Origin: Roseateles toxinivorans
GTDB lineage: Bacteria > Pseudomonadota > Gammaproteobacteria > Burkholderiales > Burkholderiaceae_C
Assembly: GCF_004362525.1 (NCBI RefSeq)
Contig: NZ_SNXS01000003.1
Span: forward strand, 372,001-436,000
DNA: 64,000 nt
Direction: 5' to 3'
Position numbers and translations under genes: made by a program. This document shows positions 30,592 to 40,466 of this stretch, piece by piece. The notes below the pieces were generated by a model. That model had not been told where the DNA came from. It worked only from the letters and a program-made list of their open reading frames with translations, and searched no databases. The stretch's first letter is position 1. Each line of letters opens with the position of its first letter.

Positions 30592-31704
30592 CTAGGGCAT
30601 CAGCCTGACGAACAGCGCCTTGCCGCACACGAAGGCGCGTTCTATCCGGTGGGCCTGCGCCGCCAGCAAGGCGTCGCCAACGCGTTGTGGGCCGTTTCCA
30701 TGGGCCCAGATGTAGTCGTCCAGTATCAGCCAGCCACCCGGAACCAGCAGCGGAAACCACCGCTCGGTGTCGGAGGCCACGGCCGAGTAGTCATGGTTTC
30801 CGTCGATGTGGAGCACGGCGATCTTGCCGCAGTAACGGGTCTGCCCGAATTCCGGGCTTTCGACGGTGCCCGTCCTGCAATAGTGGGCGTGGCCATCGAT
30901 CGAGCGCATCTGCAGATAGTTCAGCTGCCCCCATCCAACCGACTGCAGGTTGATGGCAAAGTCCTTCGGCAGCAGTGAAAAATCCCAGTCGTCGCTCAGT
31001 ACCGTGCGCACCAGCTGCGGCGAGTCGTGCTGCTGTGCCGCCAGTGGTTCCCAAGGATCGATCGCAAGAACCTGACCGATGTCGTAGCGCCTGGCGAGCC
31101 AAGCCAGCACGGCCGCGGACCGGCCGACCAGGGAGCCGATCTCGACCACGTCTCCCTCCGGACTGCTGGCGAAAATCGCGATCATGGCGGCGATCTTGAG
31201 CTCGTTGCTCTCACCGTAAATGCCATCGGCCAGTTGAAGGACGCTGGCGATCGATGCCAACGGCAGCGGCTGGCCCCCCTCCGCCGTGCTGGAGATGAAA
31301 CCTGCCATCGACTCTGCACGGGACATCAGATTGCGGCATCGCGCCACTTCGCGTGCAATCGGTGAGCGCCCCAGCAGCCGCAGAGGAAGCGCGCATTCCC
31401 GGATGGCTTGCGCGAGGCCTCCGTGTGCCGCGGCTACGGGTGAGTAGACCCTTGCGATGTTGTGCCGGTCGGCCAGTGCCATCAAAGCATCGGCAAAGCC
31501 TGCCTCATGAACAAAGGGCAGGGCCCAGACCTCTTGGCCCTCAATCTGCACACCATGGGCAGAAGGTCCGGAGGCGGCGAGAACGACGACCTCGCTGCGC
31601 TCCCTGGCCTCTTCGCGATAACGCAAACCATCCGGGTGATTGGCTGGAAAGATCAGCGTGCAGGAGGGCTTGATGCTGGGGCTTGTGGGCCGTTCGGGAG
31701 TCAT
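30592..31704 (-). CDS. Methyltransf_24-type methyltransferase with N-terminal extension
   Basis: A 370-residue protein. The C-terminal part (about 160-365) is a SAM-dependent methyltransferase of the cephalosporin-hydroxylase/TylF-like group: VVEIGSLVGRSAAVLAWLA is motif I, and LHIDGNHDYSAVASD with LILDDYIW is the metal-binding segment. The N-terminal 130 residues look like a separate alpha/beta domain of unknown type. Start ATG 31704 is chosen over 31761 because it leaves room for a divergent promoter with the gene at 31879. Substrate unknown; a sugar O-methyltransferase is likely. Confidence 0.8.
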   Translation of the reverse strand: MTPERPTSPSIKPSCTLIFPANHPDGLRYREEARERSEVVVLAASGPSAHGVQIEGQEVWALPFVHEAGFADALMALADRHNIARVYSPVAAAHGGLAQAIRECALPLRLLGRSPIAREVARCRNLMSRAESMAGFISSTAEGGQPLPLASIASVLQLADGIYGESNELKIAAMIAIFASSPEGDVVEIGSLVGRSAAVLAWLARRYDIGQVLAIDPWEPLAAQQHDSPQLVRTVLSDDWDFSLLPKDFAINLQSVGWGQLNYLQMRSIDGHAHYCRTGTVESPEFGQTRYCGKIAVLHIDGNHDYSAVASDTERWFPLLVPGGWLILDDYIWAHGNGPQRVGDALLAAQAHRIERAFVCGKALFVRLMP

Positions 31705-31878
31705 GTTGGCGTGACGTATCAGATCTGGGGGTGCCATCCGGTGCGATGGTCCGGTAGGCATTTGCTTCGCGTTACCATGCGCGGCTTGGTGAAGCGGCTG
31801 CGACCTGTTTTCAACGGATGGAACGGGCCGCGGCGCGCATTATTATCCCGCGTAACTTACTTCGAACGAGTCAGCTCT

Positions 31879-33051
31879 ATGTTGCATTGCTTCTACTGCA
31901 GCAGCCGCTCTTGGCTGCGGCTGCCCGATCCACACCCGGATCGTTCCCTGACGACCTCATGCATCCTCGTCAATGAGTCGCTCGGCAAGAGCCAATGTGC
32001 AGACTGTGGCCTGGTACAGCGGACCGCCCACCCGTTCCTGGGCCTTGGCGATTTCTATCAGCGGCAATACGCGCCGTACTACGAGCGGCTCGGCGTTGAG
32101 GAGTTCAATGCCGAGCGCTATCGCCAACTGGCCGAGTGGGTGGGTGAACTGGCCGGCCTGGCAGCGCGGCCTGCTGCCTCGGTGCTGGAGATCGGATGCG
32201 GCCGTGGCTGGACGCTTGAGGCTTTGCGGGCACAGTTTCCTGACCTGACACTGGCCGGTGTGGAGCCGTCCCTGGACAACAGCACGATCGCTCGTGAGCA
32301 AGGATTCGAGGTATTGACGGGGACCTTGCAGCAGGTGTTGCCGCAGATTGACCGACGCTTCGATGTGCTGTTCTCGAACCATGTGCTGCAGCACACCGTT
32401 GATCCGGTGCAATTCCTGGCGGACCACCTCCCGCTGCTGGCCGAGGACGGCTTGGTTGTGCTCAGCATGCAAGACGCATCGTCGCCGTCGAATGAGTTGC
32501 TCTTCTCCGACCAGAATTTCTCCCTAACGCCGGCACACCTGGCTGGCTTCGGCCGGCGTGCCGGGTTGGAGCCCATCGCCGTCTTGCCTGCGCCCCCGGA
32601 ACGGGCGGGTTTGTATTTGTCTATGCTGGCCGTGTTCAAGCGCGCCGCACCAGCACCGCGCCCCGAGGCACCCGTGCCCGACGAAGCCAGTCGCAAGGCG
32701 CTGTTCGATAGTCGCCAGCACTATCTGAGTCAGTGGGCCGCCCTCGATGCCGGCCTTCAAGAGCGAGCCGCCGGAGCGGTTCGTCTTGTGAACTTTGGCG
32801 CAGGCATGTTCTCGAGCCTGTTGGCCGCCTATGCGCCGAAATGCTGGGCTCGGGTGGAAGCCTGTGTGGTCGATGGTCAGGGCGGGCAATTCTCCGGGCT
32901 GCAGGTCTATCCATCGATGGATGCCCTACCCGCCGGTGAAACGCCCGCTGTCGTGATGGGTGTCAGACCATGGATTCAGCCCGCGTTGAGCGCCCGGCTC
33001 GCGGGGCAGGGCTATCGGTGCATCCGCTGGGATGATCTTGTGTCCACTTGA
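31879..33051 (+). CDS. Zinc-ribbon class I methyltransferase
   Basis: A 390-residue protein that begins with a zinc ribbon (HCFYCSS near residue 4 and QCADCGLVQRT near 40, two CxxC pairs). A methyltransferase domain follows (SVLEIGCGRGWTLEAL near 105, LFSNHVLQHT near 170), with a C-terminal domain of about 130 residues that looks like the sugar-binding tail of C-methyltransferases. This layout recalls TylC3/CloU-type sugar C-methyltransferases, so C-methylation of a keto-sugar is plausible. Start ATG 31879 is chosen since it places the ribbon at the N-terminus; ATG 31777 is the alternative. Confidence 0.8.
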   Translation: MLHCFYCSSRSWLRLPDPHPDRSLTTSCILVNESLGKSQCADCGLVQRTAHPFLGLGDFYQRQYAPYYERLGVEEFNAERYRQLAEWVGELAGLAARPAASVLEIGCGRGWTLEALRAQFPDLTLAGVEPSLDNSTIAREQGFEVLTGTLQQVLPQIDRRFDVLFSNHVLQHTVDPVQFLADHLPLLAEDGLVVLSMQDASSPSNELLFSDQNFSLTPAHLAGFGRRAGLEPIAVLPAPPERAGLYLSMLAVFKRAAPAPRPEAPVPDEASRKALFDSRQHYLSQWAALDAGLQERAAGAVRLVNFGAGMFSSLLAAYAPKCWARVEACVVDGQGGQFSGLQVYPSMDALPAGETPAVVMGVRPWIQPALSARLAGQGYRCIRWDDLVST

Positions 33052-33095
33052 ACGCGGCACCGCAGGGGCAGCCTTGGGCAGGCCACATCGGCTTG

Positions 33096-33812
33096 TCAGG
33101 CTGCCTTGCGGCAGACCACAGCCAGTTGGTTGACCTGGATCCCGTAGTAGTTGTCAAACATCTGCCCGACGGAGAAGTCGCAGAACAGTGGAGACAATGT
33201 CTGTTCCAACTCAGTGGCATCCTTGAATGCCTTGAACTTGTAGCCGTTGCGCAGGCCGTAGACGTCGTTGCGAATGATCACATGGCCATCGGCGGTGGGT
33301 TCGCACCCCTTAAGAATGAAGTTCTCGTCGATGATTTGAGGTGCCGGACTGAAGACGGGGAAATTGGCGATCAGATAGCCCCCAGACTTTAAGACACGTG
33401 ACATTTCGGCCAGGTTGTCTGCAAACGAGCCGCCGTTGTCGATGTAGTAGCTCGATGCGCAAGCCAGGATGTAGTCGAAACAAGCGTCTTCGAAAGGAAT
33501 GCGGGCATTGCTGCCGACGCGCAAGTCTGCCGCCACGCCCGTCCCTGCCAGCCTGCCACGGACGAGTTCGCAAGTCTCCTCTGACACCTCCACGCCATGG
33601 ATGGCGAGGCCGCAGTTGTGCAGCAGCTGGATGTTCCGGCCATCGCCGAAGCCCAGATCCAGCACCTTGCCGCCCGGGTACCGGGACTTGTCCAGCCTCA
33701 GCCCAGGATAGCTGCCGAGCATCGTCCTGATCACCCACTCAGTCGGGTAGCTGTGAATGGAGGCCTTGCTGAGATGAAAGGAGGAGTATTCTTCTCTGAC
33801 GTTGTTCTTCAT
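33096..33812 (-). CDS. Class I SAM-dependent methyltransferase
   Basis: A 238-residue single-domain methyltransferase: VLDLGFGDGRNIQLL (motif I), ARIPFEDACFDYILA and LKSGGYLIANFPVFS. The last 70 residues carry a family-specific lid. It has clearly more AT-rich codons than lysS upstream of it on the same strand. Its stop faces that of the zinc-ribbon methyltransferase 44 nt away. The N-terminal MKNNVREEYSSFHLSKASIHSYPTEW pattern (only partly shown in families I know) may contribute to acceptor binding. Substrate unknown. Confidence 0.78.
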   Translation of the reverse strand: MKNNVREEYSSFHLSKASIHSYPTEWVIRTMLGSYPGLRLDKSRYPGGKVLDLGFGDGRNIQLLHNCGLAIHGVEVSEETCELVRGRLAGTGVAADLRVGSNARIPFEDACFDYILACASSYYIDNGGSFADNLAEMSRVLKSGGYLIANFPVFSPAPQIIDENFILKGCEPTADGHVIIRNDVYGLRNGYKFKAFKDATELEQTLSPLFCDFSVGQMFDNYYGIQVNQLAVVCRKAA

Positions 33813-33920
33813 CGGACTCAGTGCAAGGGAGCATGTGATTCAAGTCCCGGGGCGGCATAGGCCGGACGTGTTCCGTATCCACTCCGCCGCCATCGTCGAT
33901 CGGGCATGCCAGGCCCCTGC

Positions 33921-35444
33921 TCAAGTCTCCCTGCGCAAGGCGGGGAACAGGATCACGTCGCGAATGCTGGGCGAATCGGTGATCAGCATCATCAACCGGT
34001 CGATGCCGATGCCGCAGCCGCCGGTCGGGGGCATGCCGTATTCAAGCGCGCGGATGAAGTCGGCGTCGTAGTACATCGCTTCCTCGTCGCCGGCCTCCTT
34101 GTTGGCCATCTGGGCCTGGAAGCGGGCGGCCTGGTCTTCGGCGTCGTTCAGCTCCGAGAAGCCGTTGGCGTACTCACGGCCGGTGATGAACAGCTCGAAG
34201 CGCTCGGTGATTGCAGGGTTGGCGTCTGAGGCGCGTGCCAGCGGTGACACTTCGACGGGGTAGTCGATGATGAAGGTCGGCTGCCAGAGCTTTTCTTCCA
34301 CAACCGCTTCGAACATGCCGAACTGCAGCTCGGGCAGCTTCCAGTGCTTGGGCGCCTCCTCGCCATGCTCCTTGAGCTTGGCGCGCAGCAGCTCGGCATC
34401 CTCGGCCTGCTCGATGGTCAGGCCGGCATGGACGACCAGCGAGTCGCGCACCGACAGGCGGGTGAAGGGCTTGTCGAGATCGACGGGCTTGCCGGCGTAG
34501 GTGATGGCGGCCGAGCCGGTGGCCACACGGGCGGCGTGGCGCAGCACCTCTTCGGTGAAGTTCATCACGTCATGGTGGTTCCAGTAGGCGGCATAGAACT
34601 CCATCATCGTGAATTCGGGGTTGTGCCGGACCGAAATGCCTTCGTTGCGGAAGTTGCGGTTGATCTCGAACACGCGCTCGAAGCCGCCGACGATCAGGCG
34701 CTTCAGATAGAGCTCGGGCGCGATGCGCAGGAACATCTCCTGGTCCAGCGCGTTGTGGTGGGTGATGAAGGGCTTGGCGTTCGCACCGCCGGGAATCGGG
34801 TGCAGCATCGGCGTTTCCACTTCCAGGAAGCCGTGCTCGACCATATGGCTGCGGATCGCCGACACCGCCTTGCTGCGGGCCACGAAGCGGGTGCGGGCGG
34901 ACTCGTCGGCGATCAGGTCGACATAGCGCTGGCGGTACTTCTGCTCCTGATCGCTCATGCCGTGGAACTTGTCGGGCAGCGGGCGCAGGCTCTTGGTCAA
35001 GAGGCGCAGCTTGGACACGCGCACCGACAGCTCGCCGGTCTTGGTCTTGAACAGCACCCCTTCGGCGCCCAGGATGTCACCCAGGTCCAGGTGCTTGAAC
35101 TCGGCATAGCCTTCCTCGCCCAGCGCGTCCTTGGTGACGAACAGCTGCAGGCGGCCGGTGGCGTCCTGCAGGGTGCCGAAGCTGGCCTTGCCCATCACCC
35201 GCTTGAGCATCAGCCGGCCGGCCACCGAGACCTGCACCGCTTGCGGCTCCAGCGCCTCGTTCTCCAGATCGCCATAGCGGCGCTGCAGGTCCAGTGCGCG
35301 GTGGCCCGGTTTGAAGTCGTTGGGAAAGGGCACGGCCACGCGCTGGCGCAGGGCGCCGAGCTTCTCGCGGCGCTCGGTGATGAGCTGGTTCTCGTCGATG
35401 GCGACAGGGGCGGGGTGGTGGGGTGCGGTGTGCTGGGTCATCAT
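33921..35444 (-). CDS. lysS: Lysyl-tRNA synthetase, class II
   Basis: A 507-residue class II aminoacyl-tRNA synthetase that charges tRNA-Lys. The N-terminal OB-fold anticodon domain (about 60-170) is followed by motif 2 ([20 protein letters not shown]) and motif 3 at the C-terminus ([18 protein letters not shown]). The start is the first of two adjacent ATGs; the frame stays open far upstream but that part is antisense to the oxidoreductase gene. It is a housekeeping gene lying between two glycan clusters, with GC-rich codons like the genome core. It is divergent from the wbpB-like gene with 108 nt between them. Confidence 0.97.
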   Translation of the reverse strand: MMTQHTAPHHPAPVAIDENQLITERREKLGALRQRVAVPFPNDFKPGHRALDLQRRYGDLENEALEPQAVQVSVAGRLMLKRVMGKASFGTLQDATGRLQLFVTKDALGEEGYAEFKHLDLGDILGAEGVLFKTKTGELSVRVSKLRLLTKSLRPLPDKFHGMSDQEQKYRQRYVDLIADESARTRFVARSKAVSAIRSHMVEHGFLEVETPMLHPIPGGANAKPFITHHNALDQEMFLRIAPELYLKRLIVGGFERVFEINRNFRNEGISVRHNPEFTMMEFYAAYWNHHDVMNFTEEVLRHAARVATGSAAITYAGKPVDLDKPFTRLSVRDSLVVHAGLTIEQAEDAELLRAKLKEHGEEAPKHWKLPELQFGMFEAVVEEKLWQPTFIIDYPVEVSPLARASDANPAITERFELFITGREYANGFSELNDAEDQAARFQAQMANKEAGDEEAMYYDADFIRALEYGMPPTGGCGIGIDRLMMLITDSPSIRDVILFPALRRET

Positions 35445-35552
35445 CAACTCGTTGAATTTGCTTGCAATTTTAGGCTGTGCGCGAGGCAAGCGCCGAATGC
35501 GCGCCGTAAAATCGCCGGCTTGGGCCCTTCGCGGCCGCGCCAGGCCTTTTGC

Positions 35553-36611
35553 ATGAGCACCAATCTCCCCATCGTTGACCGCCCGATCCGCTTTGCGCTG
35601 GTGGGCTGCGGCCGCATTGCGCGCAACCATATCGACGCCTTGCGTGCGCACCATGCGCACGCCCAATTGGTGGCGGTATGCGATATCCGCGCCGAGGCCC
35701 TTCAGGCAACCGTGGCCGCCACCGGTGCGCCGGGCTTCGATTCCCTTGAGGCGCTGCTCGCAGGCAGCGATGCCGATGTGGTGATCCTGGCCACTCCCAG
35801 TGGCCTGCACCCGCGCCAAGCCATGCAGGTGGCCGCGGCCGGACGGCATGTGCTGAGCGAAAAGCCGATGGCCACGAAGTTCGACGAGGGCATGCAGATG
35901 GTGCAGGCCTGCCGCGATGCCGGCGTGAAGCTCTTCGTGGTCAAGCAGAACCGCTTGAACAGCACCGTGCAGCGGGTCAAGCAGGCGATCGACGAAGGAC
36001 GCTTCGGCCGCATCTTCATGAGCACCGTCAACGTGTTCTGGACGCGCCCGCAAAGCTATTACGACGATGCCAAATGGCGTGGCCGTTGGGACATGGACGG
36101 CGGCGCCTTCATGAACCAAGCGAGCCACTATGTGGACCTGCTCGATTGGCTGGTGGGCCCGGTGGACAGCGTGCATGCCTACACGGCCACGCTGGCGCGC
36201 GACATCGAGGCAGAGGACACCGGTGTCATGAGCGTGCGCCTGCGCCACGGGGGGCTGGCCTCGATCAATGTGACGATGCTGACCTTTCCGCAGAACCTGG
36301 AGGGTTCGATCACCATCCTGGGTGAGAAGGGGACCGTGAAGATCGGCGGTACGGCAGTCAACAAGATCGAGCACTGGCAATTTGCGGAGCCTCGCGACGA
36401 CGATGCCAAGGTGTTCGATGCCAGCTACACGCCCACCAGCGTCTATGGCTTCGGTCATCCGCTGTACTACGCCAATGTGATCCAGACCCTGCGCGGGGAG
36501 GCCAGCGCCCAGGTCGACGGCTACGAGGGTCTGCGCTCGCTGGAGATCCTGATCGCCGCCTATCGCAGTGCCCGCGATGGCCAGCGCGTCGGCCTGCCGC
36601 TGGTGTTCTGA
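35553..36611 (+). CDS. wbpB: UDP-GlcNAcA 3-dehydrogenase (WbpB/WlbA-like, Gfo/Idh/MocA family)
   Basis: A 352-residue NAD-dependent oxidoreductase predicted to oxidise C3 of UDP-N-acetylglucosaminuronic acid. The Rossmann motif is [16 protein letters not shown], the catalytic Lys is in [10 protein letters not shown], and the active-site segment is [27 protein letters not shown]-type residues ([11 protein letters not shown]) are typical of WlbA. It is followed after 2 nt by a WbpD-like acetyltransferase and then WbpE, the conserved three-gene set. The upstream gap holds TAAAAT at 35507-35512 as a possible -10 box. Confidence 0.88.
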   Translation: MSTNLPIVDRPIRFALVGCGRIARNHIDALRAHHAHAQLVAVCDIRAEALQATVAATGAPGFDSLEALLAGSDADVVILATPSGLHPRQAMQVAAAGRHVLSEKPMATKFDEGMQMVQACRDAGVKLFVVKQNRLNSTVQRVKQAIDEGRFGRIFMSTVNVFWTRPQSYYDDAKWRGRWDMDGGAFMNQASHYVDLLDWLVGPVDSVHAYTATLARDIEAEDTGVMSVRLRHGGLASINVTMLTFPQNLEGSITILGEKGTVKIGGTAVNKIEHWQFAEPRDDDAKVFDASYTPTSVYGFGHPLYYANVIQTLRGEASAQVDGYEGLRSLEILIAAYRSARDGQRVGLPLVF

Positions 36612-36613
36612 CC

Positions 36614-37207
36614 ATGGCTTTCTGGAAGCATGAATCAGCCATCGTTGACGAAGGTGCGCAGCTTGGTGAGGGCAGCAAGGTCTGGCACTTTGCCCATGTG
36701 AGTCCCGGCGCCCGCATCGGCGCGCGATGCGCCCTGGGGCAGGGTGTCTACGTTGGCAACGACGTGACGATAGGCGACAACGTACGCATCCAGAACAATG
36801 TCTCGGTGTATGACGCCGTGACCCTGGAGGACGATGTGTTCTGCGGCCCCAGCATGGTCTTCACCAATGTCTACAACCCGCGCGCGGCGGTGGCGCGCAA
36901 GAACGAATATCGCCGCACCCTCGTGCGGCGCGGTGCCACGCTGGGAGCCAACTGCACCGTGGTCTGCGGTCATACGATAGGCCGCTATGCCTTCATCGGG
37001 GCCGGTGCGGTGGTGCAAAAGGATGTGCCCGATTTCGCCCTGATGGTGGGCGTGCCGGCGCGTCGCATCGGCTGGATGAGCCGCTTCGGCGAGCGGCTGG
37101 AACTGCCGGTCAGCGGGGTGGGCGAAGCCAACTGCCCGCACACCGGCGATCACTATGTGCTGCAGGGTGAGACCTGTACACTCGAAAAAGAAGGAACCCT
37201 GCCTTGA
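36614..37207 (+). CDS. wbpD: UDP-2-acetamido-3-amino-glucuronate N-acetyltransferase (WbpD/WlbB-like)
   Basis: A 197-residue left-handed beta-helix acetyltransferase that uses acetyl-CoA to acetylate the 3-amino group made by WbpE. Hexapeptide repeats run through [20 protein letters not shown] and [23 protein letters not shown], with the family segment [18 protein letters not shown] and the catalytic-region [13 protein letters not shown]. It ends by overlapping the TTG start of the aminotransferase gene. Confidence 0.9.
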   Translation: MAFWKHESAIVDEGAQLGEGSKVWHFAHVSPGARIGARCALGQGVYVGNDVTIGDNVRIQNNVSVYDAVTLEDDVFCGPSMVFTNVYNPRAAVARKNEYRRTLVRRGATLGANCTVVCGHTIGRYAFIGAGAVVQKDVPDFALMVGVPARRIGWMSRFGERLELPVSGVGEANCPHTGDHYVLQGETCTLEKEGTLP

Positions 37208-38322
37208 GCCTGCCATTCATCGACCTGAAGTCGCAATACGCGGCGCTCAAGACCAGCATTGACGCGCGCATCCAGCGCGTGCTCGACCACGGCCAGTACA
37301 TCATGGGCCCCGAGGTCAAGGAGCTGGAGCAGGCGCTGGCCACTTATACCGGCGCCAAGCATTGCATCACCGTCGCCAGCGGCACCGAGGCCCTGCTGAT
37401 TGCGCTGATGGCCCTGGATTTCAAGCCCGGCGACGAGGTCATCACCACACCGTTCACCTTCGCCGCCACCGCCGAGGTGATCGTCCTCCTGGGTGGGGTG
37501 CCGGTGTTCGTCGATATCGAGCCCGACACCTGCAATATCGATGCGAGCCTGATCGAGGCCGCCATCACGCCGCGCACACGCGCCATCATGCCGGTGGGGC
37601 TGTACGGCCAGGTGGCCGATATGGACGAGATCAACGCGGTGGCCGCCAGGCATGGCCTGGCCGTGATCGAAGACGCGGCGCAGAGCTTTGGCGCGAGCTA
37701 CAAGAGTCGCAAGAGCTGCAACCTCAGCACCTTCGGCTGCACCAGTTTCTTCCCCAGCAAGCCGCTGGGCTGCTATGGCGACGGCGGTGCGATCTTCACC
37801 AACGACGATGCAATGGCCCAGGCCAGCCGCGAGATCCGTGTACACGGCCAGAGTCAGCGCTACACCCACACACGGCTGGGCGTTGGCGGCCGCATGGACA
37901 CCTTGCAATGCGCCATCGTGCTCGGCAAGCTGGAGCGCTTCGACTGGGAGGTCGCCCAGCGCCTGGCGATCGGCGAGCGCTACCAGCAGCTGCTGGCCGA
38001 GCTGCCGGCATCCTTGAACATTCAGCGCCTGGTTGTGCGCGACGACAGAGACTGCGTCTGGGCCCAGTTCACGCTGTCCGTCGATCATCGCGAGCAGGTG
38101 CAGCAGCGGCTGCAGGAGGCCGGCATCCCGACCGCGATCCATTACCCGAAGCCCCTGCATCAGCAGCCCTTTTACCAGCGCTATGGCCAGGGCCAGAGCC
38201 TGCCGCACAGCGAGCGCGCGGCGCGGCGGGTGATGAGCCTGCCGATGAGCGCCGATCTCGCACCGGCGCAGCAGGACAGCGTCATACAGGCATTGATTGC
38301 CGCCACCAGGGTTTCAGCATGA
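37204..38322 (+). CDS. wbpE: UDP-2-acetamido-3-oxo-glucuronate aminotransferase (WbpE/WlbC-like)
   Basis: A 372-residue PLP-dependent DegT-family enzyme that transaminates the 3-keto sugar made by WbpB. PLP lysine near residue 186 in [32 protein letters not shown] and [11 protein letters not shown] are the other cofactor segments. The N-terminal [15 protein letters not shown] pattern (here beginning at TTG) is the usual WbpE beginning. AAGGA lies 8 nt before the TTG, which overlaps the upstream stop as TTGA. The end overlaps the SDR gene as ATGA. Confidence 0.92.
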   Translation: MSLPFIDLKSQYAALKTSIDARIQRVLDHGQYIMGPEVKELEQALATYTGAKHCITVASGTEALLIALMALDFKPGDEVITTPFTFAATAEVIVLLGGVPVFVDIEPDTCNIDASLIEAAITPRTRAIMPVGLYGQVADMDEINAVAARHGLAVIEDAAQSFGASYKSRKSCNLSTFGCTSFFPSKPLGCYGDGGAIFTNDDAMAQASREIRVHGQSQRYTHTRLGVGGRMDTLQCAIVLGKLERFDWEVAQRLAIGERYQQLLAELPASLNIQRLVVRDDRDCVWAQFTLSVDHREQVQQRLQEAGIPTAIHYPKPLHQQPFYQRYGQGQSLPHSERAARRVMSLPMSADLAPAQQDSVIQALIAATRVSA

Positions 38323-39308
38323 TCGAGAACAAAACCATCTTCATCACCGGCGGCGCCGGCTTCATCGCCAGCACGCTGATTGCCCGGCTGGCCGAGCGCA
38401 ATCGCATCGTCGTGTACGACAATTACACGCGCAACACGCTCAAGGACACGCCCTTCGACCAGCACCCCAACGTGACCCAGATCCGTGGCGACGTGCTCGA
38501 TTTCGAGCATCTGAAGGCCTCGATGCAGGGCGCCAACATCGTTGTCCACGCGGCGGCCATTGCCGGCATCGAGAGCACCGTGAAGAACCCGGTCACGACG
38601 ATGCGGGTGAACATGATAGGCAGCGCCAATGCGCTGGAGGCCGCGCATCAGATCGGCGGTGTCGAACGTTTTCTGGAGTTCAGCACCTCGGAGGTGTTCG
38701 GCTCGCAGGCCTTCAAGGTCACCGAAGGGGCCAGCACGGTCACCGGCGCGGTGGGCGAGGCGCGCTGGACTTATGCCGTCAGCAAGCTGGCCGGCGAGCA
38801 CCTGGCCCACGCCTACTTCAAGCAGCATGGCCTGCCCACGGTCACGGTGCGGCCGTTCAATGTCTACGGCCCGGGCCAGACCGGCGAGGGCGCCCTGTCC
38901 ATCTTCATCCGCAAGGCGCTGAAGGGCGAGGACCTGCTGATCTTCGGCGATGGCGCGCAGATTCGAGCCTGGTGCTATGTGGACGATATGGTCGAAGGCC
39001 TGATGTGCGCGCTGGAGCACCCCAATGCGGTGGGCGAATCGTTCAATATCGGCAATGCCCGCGCCGTGGTCACCATCTACGGCCTGGCCGAGGCCGTGTG
39101 CCGGGTGGTTGGCAGCCAGAGCAAGATCCTGTTCCGCCCGGCGCTCTCGGCCGACATCGAGTTGCGCATTCCGAATGTGGACAAGTCCCGCGATCTGATC
39201 GGGTTTTCGGCCCAGGTGGATCTCGACGAAGGCCTGCGCCGCACGGCGCAGTGGATCGCCGCCAACGAGTCGCTGCTGCCTGCCCTGGCGCCGATCTTCC
39301 GCAGCTGA
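38319..39308 (+). CDS. NAD-dependent sugar epimerase/dehydratase (extended SDR)
   Basis: A 329-residue extended SDR acting on a nucleotide sugar. The NAD loop reads [12 protein letters not shown], with Ala where the last Gly usually stands; the catalytic Tyr-Lys pair is in [12 protein letters not shown] and [12 protein letters not shown] is the substrate-site loop. By eye it resembles UDP-glucose/UDP-GlcNAc 4-epimerase-like and dehydratase-like proteins of LPS loci, but the reaction cannot be fixed. The first residues overlap the wbpE stop, so it is part of that operon. Confidence 0.85.
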   Translation: MIENKTIFITGGAGFIASTLIARLAERNRIVVYDNYTRNTLKDTPFDQHPNVTQIRGDVLDFEHLKASMQGANIVVHAAAIAGIESTVKNPVTTMRVNMIGSANALEAAHQIGGVERFLEFSTSEVFGSQAFKVTEGASTVTGAVGEARWTYAVSKLAGEHLAHAYFKQHGLPTVTVRPFNVYGPGQTGEGALSIFIRKALKGEDLLIFGDGAQIRAWCYVDDMVEGLMCALEHPNAVGESFNIGNARAVVTIYGLAEAVCRVVGSQSKILFRPALSADIELRIPNVDKSRDLIGFSAQVDLDEGLRRTAQWIAANESLLPALAPIFRS

Positions 39309-39317
39309 GGGCCGGCG

Positions 39318-40466
39318 ATGCTGCGCCTTTCAAGGCCGAATATCGACGAGGCGGCGATTGCCGCCGCCGCTGCCGTGCTGCGCAGCGGCCAGCTTGTGCA
39401 GGGCCCGCAGGTGGCCGGTTTCGAGGTCGAGCTGCAGGCCTGGCTGGGCTGCCGGCATGCTGTGCTGGTGTCCTCAGGCACGGCGGCGCTGCATCTGGCG
39501 CTGGTGGCGCTGGGCATAGGGCCAGGGGACGCCGTGCTGGTGCCCGACTTCACCTTTCCGGCCACCGGCAATGTCGTGCGCCTGGTCGGCGCGCGGCCGG
39601 TGCTGGTCGATGTCGACCCGGTCCGCTATTGCGTCACACCCCAGGGGCTGGAGGCTGCGCTGGCGCGCTGGCAGGGGCCGCAGACGCTGCGGGCGCTGAT
39701 GCCGGTGCACGAGTTCGGCGCGCCCGTCGACATGGCCGCGGTGGCGGCGCTGGCGCGAGACCGGGGCCTGCATGTGATCGAGGATGCGGCATGCGCCATC
39801 GGGGCACGCTTTGGCGCGATGCCGGGCACCCTCGTGGGCAGCGGTGGCGATGTGGCCTGCTTCTCCCTGCACCCCCGCAAGACGCTGACGACGGGTGAGG
39901 GCGGCATCCTGACCACCGACAACGACGAGCTGGCCCTGCGCCTGCGCCGGCTGCGCAACCACGGCATGGAGCGCAGTCCGGTGGGTCTGGTGTTCCATGA
40001 GGCGGGCTACAACCTGCGTCTGACGGAATTCCAGGCCGCCCTGGGCCGGGCCCAGCTGCCTCATCTGTCCGGCTGGATCGAGCAGCGCCGGGCGCTTGCC
40101 GGTGCCTACCGTGCGGCGTTGCAGCCCCTGGCGCAGGCCGGCCTGCTGAGCCTGCCGGCCGATCACGCCGGTCACAGCTGGCAGACCTTCATGGTGGTGC
40201 TGAGCGAGCATTTCGATCGCGCCCGGGTGATTCGAGACCTGGCGGCCCAAGGCGTCGAGGCCAATCTGGGCGCGCAGTGCCTGTCGGCGCTGGCGGCATT
40301 CGCCGGCTGCGCACTCGATGCGAACACCGAGGGCGTTTCACCGGTGGCATCGCGCTTGTACGACCAGGGGTTGGCGCTGCCATTCTGCGAACAGTATGGC
40401 GAGGCGGAGGTGCAGCAGGTGACCTCGGTGTTGAGCCAGGTCCTGCAGCCAAACCGTCATGGATGA
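39318..40466 (+). CDS. DegT/DnrJ/EryC1 sugar aminotransferase
   Basis: A 382-residue PLP enzyme. The PLP lysine is near residue 188 in CFSLHPRKTLTTGEGGILTT, with VSSGTAALHLALVALGIG and IEDAACAIGARFG as the other cofactor motifs. The pattern around the lysine matches the type that aminates 4-keto sugars (PglE/PseC/ArnB-like) rather than the WbpE type. It follows the SDR gene by 9 nt and overlaps the acetyltransferase gene by 8 nt, suggesting successive keto formation, amination and acetylation of one sugar. Confidence 0.87.
   Translation: MLRLSRPNIDEAAIAAAAAVLRSGQLVQGPQVAGFEVELQAWLGCRHAVLVSSGTAALHLALVALGIGPGDAVLVPDFTFPATGNVVRLVGARPVLVDVDPVRYCVTPQGLEAALARWQGPQTLRALMPVHEFGAPVDMAAVAALARDRGLHVIEDAACAIGARFGAMPGTLVGSGGDVACFSLHPRKTLTTGEGGILTTDNDELALRLRRLRNHGMERSPVGLVFHEAGYNLRLTEFQAALGRAQLPHLSGWIEQRRALAGAYRAALQPLAQAGLLSLPADHAGHSWQTFMVVLSEHFDRARVIRDLAAQGVEANLGAQCLSALAAFAGCALDANTEGVSPVASRLYDQGLALPFCEQYGEAEVQQVTSVLSQVLQPNRHG

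Noticed and set aside
34344-35552. Upstream extension of the WbpB-like frame across lysS
   Set aside because: Antisense to lysS; the Gfo/Idh Rossmann start lies right after ATG 35553.
35445-36458. Upstream extension of the lysS reading frame by 338 codons
   Set aside because: The extension is antisense to the wbpB-like gene and lysS has its normal N-terminus at 35444.
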